The notes beneath the pieces were generated by a model. That model searched no databases, was not told the origin of the DNA, and saw only the letters and a list, made by a program, of their open reading frames with translations. Shown here in pieces: positions 34,101 through 46,100 of a stretch of 64,000 bases of DNA. The DNA is taken from NCBI RefSeq assembly GCF_020497125.1, contig NC_059084.1, positions 38,386,399-38,450,398 of the forward strand, written 5' to 3'. Source of the stretch: Mauremys mutica (taxonomy: Eukaryota; Chordata; Testudines; Geoemydidae). Position 1 is the stretch's first letter. Each line of letters begins with the position of its first letter. A program made the position numbers and the translations under genes.

Positions 34101-37100
34101 ATTCTTTATTCCTGTTTGCTGTTACTTTAATTATTCTGAGGAGGAGGGAGGGGAAGTCTCTCCAGGTTTATAAGTTAGACCCTGTATTTTTGCATCCTGG
34201 TAATACAGAGATAGTGTACTTTTTTTTCTTTCTTTAATAAAATCTTTTCTTTTTAGAACTTGATTGATTTCTTCCCTTGTTTGGATTTTCAGGGGAAGGG
34301 GAGGGGGGTAAAGTGAATCCCTCTTTGTTTGATTCAAGGAGTTTGAATCAAGGTATCTCTCCCAAGGACAAGGGGAGGGGGAAGAAGGTGGGGGAAATGG
34401 ATTATTTCCCTTTGTGTTGAGATTCAAGGTGTTTGGATCCGTGTTCCCCAGGGGAAGTTTTTGGGGGAACAGGGAGTGTGTCAGACACTTAAAACTTGAC
34501 TGGTGGCAGCGAGAACCAGATCTAAACTAGGATTTTAGTTTAGAGGAGTCCATGCAGGTCCCCATCTTGTGAACGCTAAAGTTCAAGGTGGGGAATAAAC
34601 CTATGACAACCCGGCTGGAGTAGTACCTCCCGCTGGGCACTGGTTGCCAAATTGTTATGCTGGGTGCCTCCCCAGGTTGGATGGGGCAGGGACGAAGTTC
34701 CCCTCACCCTGGCCAAATTGGCCAAGCAGAGAGAGAAGGCAATAGAGTTATATGGGCATAATAAACTCTATAAGGATTGGGGATGGAGATGGTTGTTCCT
34801 GACGATGGTGCAAAAGCTGTCAGCAGATAATAAGCAGCTAGAGAAGAATGTCAGCGTCCTGGCGAACAATAAGTGCGCTCTCCTGGATAAGAATAACATG
34901 CTAACAGAGGTGATGAAGCGGCTTGGAGGTGGAGTTAGAGCTGAAGTTCTTAGAGCTGGAAAGGGCTAGCTGAGTCCACCAGGTAACCCTAACAGTCCTC
35001 CTCCAGGTACCATTCCCCATTCCAAGAAATTCCCCACCTACAAGGTAGGCGATGATACTGGGGGCCTGCCTTGGGTACAACACTCCTCTAGACCAGTATA
35101 TGGTGGAGCTAAGGCTGCAACTCAGTGGACCCTTAGCAGAGGTGGCAGCTGAAATGCCTAAAGAACACATGAATGAGTATGAACTTTTAAAACAAAAGGC
35201 TAGAATTAGAATGGGGGTAACACCTGAGCATGCCCGTCGGTGGTTCAGAGCCCTAAGGTGGAAACCAGACGTGGCATTTTCCCGACATGCCTATCACATT
35301 TTTTAAAATTGGGATGCCTTTACATCAGGAGCAAATGTTAAATCTCTGGAAGATCTGTCTCTCCTAATTTTTTTTTAAATATATCAGAAGCAGAAAGCCT
35401 GATAAACAACCAGTAGGGCCACTGGACTATCGAGATGCCAAAGGAGCACTCAAAGACGATAAGGTCATTGGGGACAATCTAAATTAATTCTTTGCATTGG
35501 TCTTCACTGTTGAGGATGTGAGGGAGATTACAAAACCTGAGCCATTCATTTTGGGTGACAGATTCTGAGGAACTGTCCCAAATTGAGGTGTCCTTAGAGG
35601 AGGTTTTGGAACAAATTGATAAACTAAACAGTAGTAAGTCTCCAGGACCTGATGGTATTCACCCAAGAGTTCTGAAGGAACTCAAATGTGAAATCGCAGA
35701 ACTACTAACTGTCATCTGTAACCTATCATTTAAATCAGCTTCTGTACCAAATGACTGGAGGATAGCTAATGTGATGCCAATTTTTTAAAAGGACTCCACA
35801 GGTGACCCTGGCAACTACAGGCTAGAAAGCCTCACTTCAGTAACGGGCAAATTGGTTGAAACTATTGTAAAGAACAAAATTGTCAGACACATAGATGAAC
35901 ATAATTTGTTGGGAAATAGTCAACATGGTTTTTGTAAAGGGAAATCATGCCTCACCAATCTACTAGAATTCTTTGAGGGGGTATCATAAACAGATAGTTA
36001 AGGGTTAACAAGCTCAGTAACCTGATGAACACCTGACCCGAGGACCAATCAAGGGACAAGATAATTTCAAATCTCTGTGGAGGGAAGTCTTTGTCTGTGT
36101 CCTTTGTTTGGGTTGCCGTTCTCTTTTTGGATCTAAGAGAGGCCAGATATATCTTCAAGCTCTCCCAGTTTTCCTGAAGTATTTTCTTCTATTCAGTATA
36201 GTGAGTATTAGAAAGGCAGTTTAGTCTTATAATTAATTTCTACATTTGTAATTGTGTGTTTGCTGAAGAAATATCTTTATTTCTGTTTGCTGTTACTTTG
36301 ATTATTCTGAGAAAGGAGGTGGGGGGAAGCCTCTCCAGGTTTATAGCTAGACCCTGTATATTTTCCATCTTGGTGTTACAGAGATAGTGTACTTTCTTTC
36401 TTTCTTTTAATAAAATATTTTCTTTTTAGAACTTGATTGATTTCTTCCCTTGTTTGGATTTTCAGGGGAAGGGGAGGGGAGAAAAGTGAATCCCTCTTTG
36501 TTTGATTCAATGAATTTGAATCAAGGTATCTCTCCTAAAGACTAGGAGAGGGGAGGGGGGAAGGAGGTGGGGGAAATAGGTTATTTCCCTTTGTGTTGAG
36601 ATTCAAGGATTTTGGATCTGTGTTCCCCAGGGAAAGTTTGGGGGAACAGGGAGTGTGCCAGACACTAACAAACTGGCTGGTGGCAGCGTACCAGATCTAA
36701 ACTAGGATTTTAGTTTAGAGGAGTCCATGGCGGGTCCCCATCTTGTGGATGCTAAGGTTCAAAGTGGGGAATAAACCTATGACAGGGGGTCAACAAGCAT
36801 GTGGACAAAGGAGATCCAGTGGATATAGTATATTTAGATTTTCAGAAAGCCTTTGACAAGGTCTCTCACCAAAGCAAAATAAGCAGTCATGGTGAAGGAT
36901 TAATATGCAAGTGGCATATGGATTGTGTACAGGCCCAAAGTCCAGAGTATGGTCAAGGCCTAGAAAATAGTGATCAGCTAAGAGAAAGCTGGGGTAAACA
37001 GATAATCTTGTTTTGCTAAAATAAGCCTAGCCAGCAAAGTGCCAGGTGTTGGAGCTGAGAACTAAATAATTGTGTCTTATTCAGAGTTGCAGATTGAACA

Positions 37101-40100
37101 AAGAAGCTCTGTTTTGGTTGTTAAGTTTCTTTTGTAGGGAGATGTTGCTCCCACATATCCAACCTTGAGTTTATGAAAGATTGGCACATGTCAGTATAAG
37201 ATATGGCCTCCTCCCACCTCCCTTTCCCAGCTCCCCAATATCTGCCTTAAAACAGAAAGGAGACAATCTGTATTGCCATATATTTTCACTGTTTCTTTGT
37301 TTTAACCCCTAGAAATGTATCTGCTGGACAATCAGAGGAGCTACTCCATTTCTATGGACCGTAAATCAGAATTCAACATATATGTTTTATACTAGTAACA
37401 TTTTATCAAATTATTAATTGCTAACTTGAGACCATGGGCGGAGACATTATGTAACCTTTTAACTACTGGCCAGTGTGCTATCTTGTCTTGCTGCAAAACC
37501 TATCCCGGGGTGTGGAACTGCCTACCCCGTCACTTTCCCCCACCCATGGAAAATCCATATATTCTATTGTAATCAATTAATTGACAGTGTCTCTGAGCCT
37601 AATAAGCAAGGTGACACTCCGGTAATAAACTCCTATTCTTGATCTCTAAACGGTGTGGATTTATATTCCTTCTCATGGGATAAGATGGAAGGTTCTCTCA
37701 TCGATTGGTAACTGGTTAAAAGATAGAGAACAAAGGATAGGAATAAATGGTCAGTTTTCAGAATGGAGAGAGGTAAATAGTGGTGTCCCCCAGGGATCTG
37801 TACAGGGCCCGGTCCTATTTAACATATTCATAAACAATCTGGAAAAAGGGGTCAACAGTGAGGCGGCAAAATTTGCAAATGATACAAAACTACTCAAGAT
37901 AGTTAAGTCTCAGGCAGACTTCAAAGAGCTACAAAAGGATCTCACAAAACTTGGTGACTGGGCAACAAAATGGCAGATGAAATTTAATGTTGATAAATGC
38001 AAAGTAATGCACATTGGAAAACATAATCCTAACTATACATATAGAATGATGGGGTCTAAATTAGCTGTTACCACTCAAGAAAGAGATCTTGGAGTCATTG
38101 TGGATAGTTTTCTTAAATCATCCACTCAATGTGCAGCGACAGTCAAAAAAGCTAACAGAATGTTGGGAATAATCAAGAAGGCATAGATAATAAGACAGAA
38201 AATATCATATTGCCTCTATATAAATCCATGTGTAGTGGGGCGGCTCCCCCACTCCTGTGGAAAAGGGTTAAAGTCAGTCCTGGGAGAAGGTTGCGGTTGA
38301 GAGCTGCGGAGCTGGGCTGATTGGGGAAGTGGCCGCAGCTGGGTCATGCCCCAATCAGGCCACAGCTGGTCTGTATAAAAAGGCTGTGAGCCAGAGGCTG
38401 AGGAGTCTCTCTCCAGGATGGGAGAGAGCAGGGCCTGGCTGCCTGCAGAAAGGGGACTGGGAGTGAAGCAGGGCTGGGGAAAGGCCAGAGAAGCAGGGGA
38501 GCTCAAGGCTGGCAACTCCCCAGGCTGCAGGGCCTGGTCCAAGGCCCACAGAGGTACTGGGAGGCAGAGGAAGGCAGCAGGTCCGAACCCCCTTGCCTAT
38601 GATGAGTGGCTTTTACACTGCAGTCTGCCCCAGTGAGCAGGGGCGTGGTGATGACTGGCAGTAGCCCAGACTGAGGCAAGGTGGGGATTAGAGGGTTGTG
38701 GGGGGGGTGTTCCCAGAGAGGGGAGACCCATAGAGACTGGTAGGGATATTGCAAGGAGGCAGCCCCAGGATAAAGGGGCACCGGGGTCTGGGAGGGACAC
38801 AGGGCCAGCTTCAAGCGGGACAGAGGGCGCCAGGCTGGAAAAGAGCTAATTCCATGAGATGACCAGCAGGAGGCGCAGCAGAGGTGAGTCCCGCACGTTT
38901 ATACCATGGTATGCCCACACCTTGAATACAGCATGCAGATGTGACTGCCCCATCTCAAAAAATATATATTGGAATTGGAAAAGGTTCAGAAAAGGGCAAC
39001 AAAAATGATTAGGGGTATAGAACGGCTTCTGTATGAGGAGAGATGAATAAGACTGGGACTTTTCAGCTTGGAAAAGAGGAGACTAAGGGGGGATATGATA
39101 GAGGGACCACTCTATAAAATCATGAGTGGTATAGAGAAAGTAAATAAGGAAGTCTTATTTACTAGTTCTCATAATACAAGAACAAGAGGCCACCAAATGA
39201 AATTAATAGGTAGCAGGTTTAAAACAAACACAAAGTATTTTTTCACACAACGCACTGTTAGCATCTGGAACTCCTCATCAGAGGGTGTTGTGAAGGCCAA
39301 TACTATAAGGGGGTTCAAAAGGGAGCTTGATAGATTCATGGAAGATAGGTCCATCAATGGTTGTTAGCCAGGATGGGCAGGGATGGTGTCCCTAGTCTCT
39401 GTTTGCCAGAAACTGGGATTGGGTGACAGGGCATGGATCACTTGATGATAACCTGTCTGTTCATTCCCTTTGGGGCACCTGCCATTGGCCACTGTCAGAG
39501 GACAAGGTACTGGGCTTGATGGATCTTTCGTCCGACCCAGTACAGCTGTTCTTCTGTTCTAATGCAAATGGAGCACTTCTCAGAGGATGTACCTGAGGAA
39601 ATAGAAAGGTACATCCTAGATAGGAAGCCCAGAACTGTAATTGAGGTGGGGGAGATCAGAACCAAGTGGGTGGAGGTGGCGGAGAAGATGAAAGCTAGTA
39701 GCAGCTGGAGCAGATACCGGAAGGGGCAACCCGAGACAGCACCCCACCATCGGACTCAGCCCAAAGCCCCACCTTGCAAGAAGAAGCCCTCCACACAGCC
39801 AGGGGGACCCCAGATGCCCTTTCGTTCCACCACCCCACTCTCCAGCCACCAACCTCCCCCCAGGCCAGAGTCAGCTGAGTGAGGCTTTAAATGTAATGAA
39901 CTAGGGCATGTGAAGGCCAACTGCAACAAGAGTAGCAGACGACTACAACTTATCTCCCTGGACTCCCACCAAGAGCCTGCAGGCCCAGATGCCTCGCAAA
40001 TACCCCATCGACATCCATGTGATTTGCACTGACTGAGGTTCTAGCCCAGCTGCAGACAGCAGGCAAACACTCCAGACACTTTTAAAAGGACCATGACATT

Positions 40101-43100
40101 TTTTTAGTTACTTATTATAATTCTTCTTCTTATTATTATTATTTTTGTATTATTTTCTCTGGACTCTGGATCTTGACTATACTTTTGCCAAGAAACTTGG
40201 ACCTTGACAAAGAATAATTGATTACCCCTGATCTAGCCCAATAAGCACAAACTTTTCAAAAATACATTCTGATCATTTAATTTATTTATTTTGTGGGGGG
40301 CCTTAATTTTAGGATGACCTGTTGTAGTCACCTAGGCCAGGATTTTCAAAGCCACCCGTATTTGTAGTTAACATGTCTATTGCAGAAATGCCTAAGAACC
40401 AGCCAAGAGTGGGGCCCCAAAGTGCTAGGCAATTCACCCATTCTTTTCAACAGGAATTGTGTGGGTCCAACTCCCTTGGTTGGCTTTGAAAATTGCAGCT
40501 TGTAAATTTGGGTGGGAACAAAGGCCCACATTCCACAGTGGGAGAGACAGACAGAGCTCCTATTTGTGACCCCATCAGGCACCCAGATCCCTGAGGCAGC
40601 TTTGAGAACCTAAGTCTTGCTATATTGTTAAGGGATGAGAAGCATACTCAGTTCTCATTGAATTCATCTTCCATGTTGGGGGTACTCAGCCCGTTTTACG
40701 GCCATGTCCATGTTATCTAAAGTTGAGTCAAAAAATCACAGGCAGCTGAAATTAGGGTTGAGTTTAGAAAGCTGAACCCTGAATCAAAGTGTCAGGCAGG
40801 CCTAGTGTGCACTTAAAAATTAGATCGACCGATCTACGTCCCTCAGGGCTGTGAAAAATTCCACATCCTGTGTGATATAGGTAAGTTGGTCTAATGCCTG
40901 GTGCAGACACGGCTAAGGTGACAGAAGAATCTTCTATTAACTGAGCTACTGCCTATTGGATAGGTGGATTAACAACAGCAAGAGAAATTCCATCAAATTA
41001 AGAAACGTCTACACTACAGTGCTACAACAGCACAGCCACACCCGTGCCACGCTAGTCGCTGTAGTGACAACACATCCTCATCTGTGGCTATGAGATTTTT
41101 CTTCCTAAAGGGACTATAACAAACTAGTAGAATTAGTCTCCCCAGGGAGCCAGGCTCCTAGGAAAGAACATGGGCTTGACCACCAACTCCTGTTGGACAA
41201 CAGGGAAAGGTAGTTTAATGTTGAAATGTGCTTCAACAAACCAAAATGAATTGCTTCCATTTCAGGAAAGTCAAAATGCTTTGTTTCAACAGAAAAAGTC
41301 AAAATAAAATGTTTTGACATTTGCAAACTGACATTTTTTATTTGTGTTCTGCAGAAAATTTCAAATATTTTGTCCTGTTTTGGAACAAAAATAGATGTTG
41401 GAATGTGGGAATTCCCCACAGGACAGGAACTCCGAATTTCGCTCCACTCCAGTTACTACTTAACATGCACGAGGGTAGTAGAAGGCACCTAGTCAAGCCA
41501 TAACACAACAGTGGTGAAGATAAATACAGAACACAGCTATGGGAGAGCTGGATGTAGGTAAACGATGTCCTTACCTTACAGGTTCCCATGAGGTCTGGTT
41601 GATATGTTGTATGCTAGGGAAACAGAAGAGCATCACAGGTTAATATAAATGGAATGATCCTTTCAGGATGAGGCATGTAGGGTCCCACTTACAGCCTTGT
41701 ATATTCAGACTGACTCTACACCCCTCACTTGGCATCTGCACAAATCTACACTACGCTCCCAGCACAACAAAACCTGCACGCAGCAACACAAGCAGCACAC
41801 GCAACAACCCCAAACATCACTCTGAAGTATACAATGTCTGTTGAGTCATCATGTAGTGATGGAAACAGCTACAAGAATGGTGGTGGAGTCTTTGTTCAGA
41901 ATATCACCAGATACAACCATCACTGGCATTCACGGTCTGCTGCTGTCCAGTTTTTAGGTCCTCAGCCATTTTGGCTTTTAACACACGTGACTTTATGAAT
42001 GACATCTAGAAAACAGCATGAGTTTCCAGTTACTAGTCATTAGGTTACAAGAATAGCACCAAATCTTCAATCAAATTGGCATACCTCAATTTCAGGGGAG
42101 CTCTGCTGATGTACCCCCCCTGTGGGACTTGGCATCATTGATTTAAAGGGAAGTACATTTACACAAGCTAGGGATTTGGTCCCTTGTGTTTAACTTGTGT
42201 GATTTTCAAATATGTTGTATTTCAAAATCAAAGCTTTGAAGAGCTAAACTCCACTGAATCAGTATTTTGTTAGTATCTTTGACTTTGTGAACCCACTTCA
42301 GTGCAGTATGGTCCGTCTGCAGGTGGAATTGACCGCAAGATACCGTTGCTGTTATTACAGGATGGTCCAGGTGGAGCTAGTAATGAACTGGCTTTGACCG
42401 GCCAGGCTGGTCACCTGCGGACTTTGGCCTTGTAGGTGTCCAGCAAATCCCCAAGCTGGAGCAACACCTGCTATGAGCCCTCAAGGACAAGGCTGGATGG
42501 TCTGGGACTGTCCGTAGCAGAAGGGGTATAAGCATTGATGCTTGCCTGCTTGGTTGCCGGAAAGCACGTATTTAGTAACGTGTGAAGGCTGGGAAGTTTA
42601 TTATACTCTGGCAATAAAACCGGTTATACTTATACACCTGGTGTGGCTTCACTGAGTGTATCTGAGCCCCACCTTTGGCACAACACCTGGGTGTAGTTGG
42701 CAGGATACAATCAGTGATACCCCCGGGAGGTGTAGCCGGATGTGGAGTAAGCGAGGATGGGGGGTTGTGGCCACCGACAAGATACCAGGCTGGAGTAGTA
42801 CCTCCCGCTGGGCAGCAGTGGCCAAATTGTTATGCCGGGTGCCTCCCCCGGTTGAATGGGACAGGGACGAAGTTCCCCTCATCCCAGCCAAATTGGCTCT
42901 TCCTCAACAAATTATGTTCATCTACGTAACTGACAATTTTGTTCTTTACTATAGTTTCAATCAGTTTGCCCGGTACTGAAGTCAGGCTTACCAGCCTGTA
43001 AGTGCCAGGATCATCTCTGGAGTCCTTTTTTAAAATTGGCATCACATTAGCTATCCTCCAATCATTTGGTACAGAAGCTGATTTAAATGATAGGTTACAG

Positions 43101-46100
43101 ACTGCAGTTAGTAGTCCTGCAATTTCAATTTGAGTTCCTTCAGGACTCTTGGGTGAATACCACCTGGTCCCTTAGGATATGTGCTAACTACTGGTGCTAA
43201 ACTATCTGTTTGATCTTGTATTCAGATGTGACATTCAGAGTACTTTTCCCAGACATGAAGAAGAGCTCTGTATAGCTCAAAAGCTTCTCTCTCTCACCAA
43301 CAGAAGTTGGTCCAATAAAAGATATTACCTCCCCCATCTTGTCTCTCTAATATCCTGGGACCCACATGGCTACAACAACATTGCATACCTAAAATGGTAA
43401 CATGCATCAGTGGAAACTGGAATTGAACCCAACTATTTAACATCAGGAATGCAGCACATTCAGTTACTGAGACACATCTTCTCGGTAGGTGATGAATGCT
43501 TAGTCACTGGATGAAAAACATGGGAGGTGACTCTTGGGAGAGCATAGGGAGGGAACAAATCAACAACAACAACAAAAACCCACTGTGAAGTACTGGGAGT
43601 GTATCAACAAGGAACTGCCTCAATATTGTAGGGCCACATCCTCAGATGCTGAGAATTGGCATAGATAAGCAGACTCTAAGAGAGCTACTTTTATCAACAC
43701 TAACTGTAGATCTGGCCCCATCAGAACTAAGGATCCTTTGCTCCAGTGTTGATAAACTGTATAGCCAATTGCTCGACCACACTTTGGTTCATTATGAAAT
43801 AAATTCAAGAGGACAAATGACCAATATCACTCAGGTTTATTGCTATAAGCCAATAATCATAGAATTATATTATCGCTAGACCATCCCTGAGAAGTGTTTG
43901 TCTAACCTGCTCTTAAAAACCTCCAATGACAGAGATTCCACAACCTCCCTAGGCAATTTATTCCAGTGCTTAACCACCCTAATAGTTAGGAAGTTTTTCC
44001 TAATCTCTCACCTAAACCTCCCTTGCTGCAATTTAAGACAATTGTTATCATGTCCCCTCTTAGTCTTCTCTTCTCCAGACTAAACAAACCCTGTTTTAAA
44101 AATGTTTCCCCATAGGTCATGTTTTCTAGACCTTTAATATCACCTTTGTTGCTCTTCTCTGGACTTTCTCCAATTTGCCCACATCCTTCCTGAAATGTAG
44201 CACCCAGACCTGGACACAATACTCCAGCTGAGGCCATATCAGAGTGGAGTAAAGCAGAAGAATTACTTCTTGTGTTTTGTTTACAACACTCCTGCTAATA
44301 CATCCTAGAATGATGTTAACTTTTTCATAACATTGTTACACTGTTGACTCGTGTTTAGCTTGTGATCCACTATGACCCCCAGATTCCATTCTGCAGTGCT
44401 CCTTCCTAGGCAGTCATTTCCCATTTTGTATGTGTGCAACTGATTGTTCCTTCCTAAGTGGAATACTTTGCATTTGTCCTTATTGAATTTCATCCTATTT
44501 ACTTCAGATCTTTTCTCCAGTTTGCTAATGGCTCAGATATCTTCTCAGTCAGTTACCTGAGTATTGTAGAATGTATTTTGTCAGGCTCTGGCAACTTGAA
44601 GACGTTTAACTTGTCTAAGTAATTTTTCACTTGTTCTGTCCCTATTTTAGCCTCAGATACTACCACATTTTCACTGGTGTTCACTATGTTAGACATCCAA
44701 TTGCTACTAAACCTTTTGTGAAAAATGAAACAAAATAGTCATTTAGCACTTCTGCCGTTTCCATATTTTCTATTACTGTTTTTCCCACCTCGCTGAGCAA
44801 CTGACCTACCCCATCCTTGGTCTTCCTCTTGCTTCTAATGTATTTGTAGAAATGTTTTCTTGTTATCCTTTCTGATTATAGCTAGTTTAATCTCGTTTTT
44901 GCCTTGGCCTTTCTAATTTTATCCCTACATGCGTGTGTTGTTTGTTCATATTCATCCTTTGTAATCTGACCTAGTTACCACTTTTTGTACGCCTTTTTTT
45001 TTGAGTTTCAGATCATTGAAGATCCTACTTTCTACATTTGTACCAAGATAGAGCACTAATACCTTATCCTTTTGCTCTGGGACATTTCAGGTACTGGTCT
45101 GTGAGAGAAATGACCACCACTTGCTATAGTAAAACACCTGCATGTCCTAATCTGGATAGTTTCCATATTTACTTAAGCCAAAACTTTCTTCAGCAAATGC
45201 AAGGTGTTATGGGATACTTAGCATAAGTGAACAGGATTATAACAAAGGAACAGGCCAATTTAAGCTATATAACTGCTATAGTATTTCTGCTGAATACATA
45301 TTAATAGGCATATGGTGAAAAAATACATATTATTAATGTGATTATATATATGCTAGCCACCATACATACACCAACCGCAGCTGGGGCTCTGGCTCGGAAT
45401 TTTTTTAGTCAAAATTAAAACCCTACCATTAATGTTGGATTCTCTCTTCTAACCCTATCTTTGACTTTACCCCTTATTCTGACTCCTCTTGTCTTCACCG
45501 GAGTTACTCTGTATACTCAGATTTAACTGAGAGCAATCTGTACATGCACCAATTTCCTGAGTAGAACTGATCATAAAAATGAAGAAAAACAAAATTCTGT
45601 GGGGGAGGGAAAAAATGAAATTTGAGTCTTTAAAAAAACCTGCAAAATTAAAATGACATGATTTTCTATTGTTTATTGGAAGTTTTTATTGGTTGGTTTT
45701 CCAAAGTCTTTTGAATTTCAAAATTTTCCAGTTTTTCACTTTTCTTTCTTTCCCCTCCCCTTTCATGTACCCTTTTCTCCCCCCCGCCCTTTTGTGTCTG
45801 AACAAGTGGGCCAATAAGGACAAAATGACATAAACAACCCTAAAAATGCACAAAAAAACCCAACCCATGCACTCCCTGAACAAGAACAACCCACTTCACC
45901 CAAAAAAGTGTACACGTTTCCATTTCCTAATTGGACTGGAAAAGGGAATGTTTATTTTAATGAATAATTTCCGTGAAAATTTTGAATGAATGGTTTTGGA
46001 TGAAAAGATTTTGGATGAAAAAAACATTTGAAGAAGGTTCCAACCTGCTCTACTGAATCTATTCTCTCCCTGTGACTATTCAAGCCCCAAGAGAAATGAA

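Larger units (their letters stand above)
35555..38186 (+). pseudogene. LINE reverse transcriptase remnant
   Basis: The RT is split over 35555-35970, 36785-36875 and 37673-38186 by LTR insertions. A stop at 35786-35788 interrupts the first part. In the palm motif the usual FADD reads KFANDTKL, so a catalytic Asp is Asn. The element cannot encode an active RT. Confidence 0.8.
35372..39560 (+). mobile_element. 5'-truncated CR1-related LINE, itself with three insertions
   Basis: Inserted in the gag between CTCCTAAT (35364-35371) and GCAAATGG (39563 on), with CTAAT repeated at its 3' border (TGTTCTAAT). Pieces: 35372-35981, 36785-36892, 37673-38230 and 38904-39560. RT frames include [39 protein letters not shown] and [18 protein letters not shown]. 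The lineage differs from the CR1 at 17424. 3' tail ends GTTCTTCTGTTCTAA. Confidence 0.8.
31229..40004. repeat. Tandem duplication, unit 1 (with exon 4)
   Basis: The start CCATCGACATCCATGTGATTTGCACTGACT-type sequence recurs at 40007, and homology to unit 2 continues through the exon (32131-32169 vs 41575-41613), its intron flanks to about 32790, and the gypsy-like LTR (33339 vs 42350). Unit 1 later gained a hAT-like fragment, solo LTRs and a LINE, and lost about 660 bp present in unit 2 at 40272-40930. The unit ends inside the gag fragment at about 40004. Confidence 0.75.
34614..40004 (+). pseudogene. Gypsy-like gag, interrupted by a LINE
   Basis: Pieces at 34614-34969 (coiled-coil-like [19 protein letters not shown]), 35052-35371 ([19 protein letters not shown], then [15 protein letters not shown]) and 39562-about 39998 form one gag. 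The last piece has a SCAN/capsid-like [20 protein letters not shown], a Pro-rich linker, then a zinc knuckle [14 protein letters not shown] where the first Cys of C-x2-C-x4-H-x4-C is replaced by Gly and an in-frame TGA precedes it (39880-39882). The LINE at 35372-39560 splits it. Capsid proteins of this class gave rise to SCAN domains, but the context here is a retroelement. Confidence 0.7.
40005..42899. repeat. Tandem duplication, unit 2 (with exon 3)
   Basis: Homologous to 31229-about 34730 after discounting later insertions. It keeps a MITE-containing stretch (40272-40930) missing from unit 1. It ends where the gypsy-like gag start is cut at about 42899 and a minus-strand CR1 fragment begins. 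Confidence 0.75.

Noticed and set aside
33793..36784. A provirus bounded by the two LTR copies
   Set aside because: The LTRs have different target duplications and the sequence between them is gag of another element plus a LINE.
39562..39882. A host SCAN-domain gene
   Set aside because: The domain continues a gag frame with LTR and primer site upstream, has no splice-bounded exon and is cut at the duplication junction.
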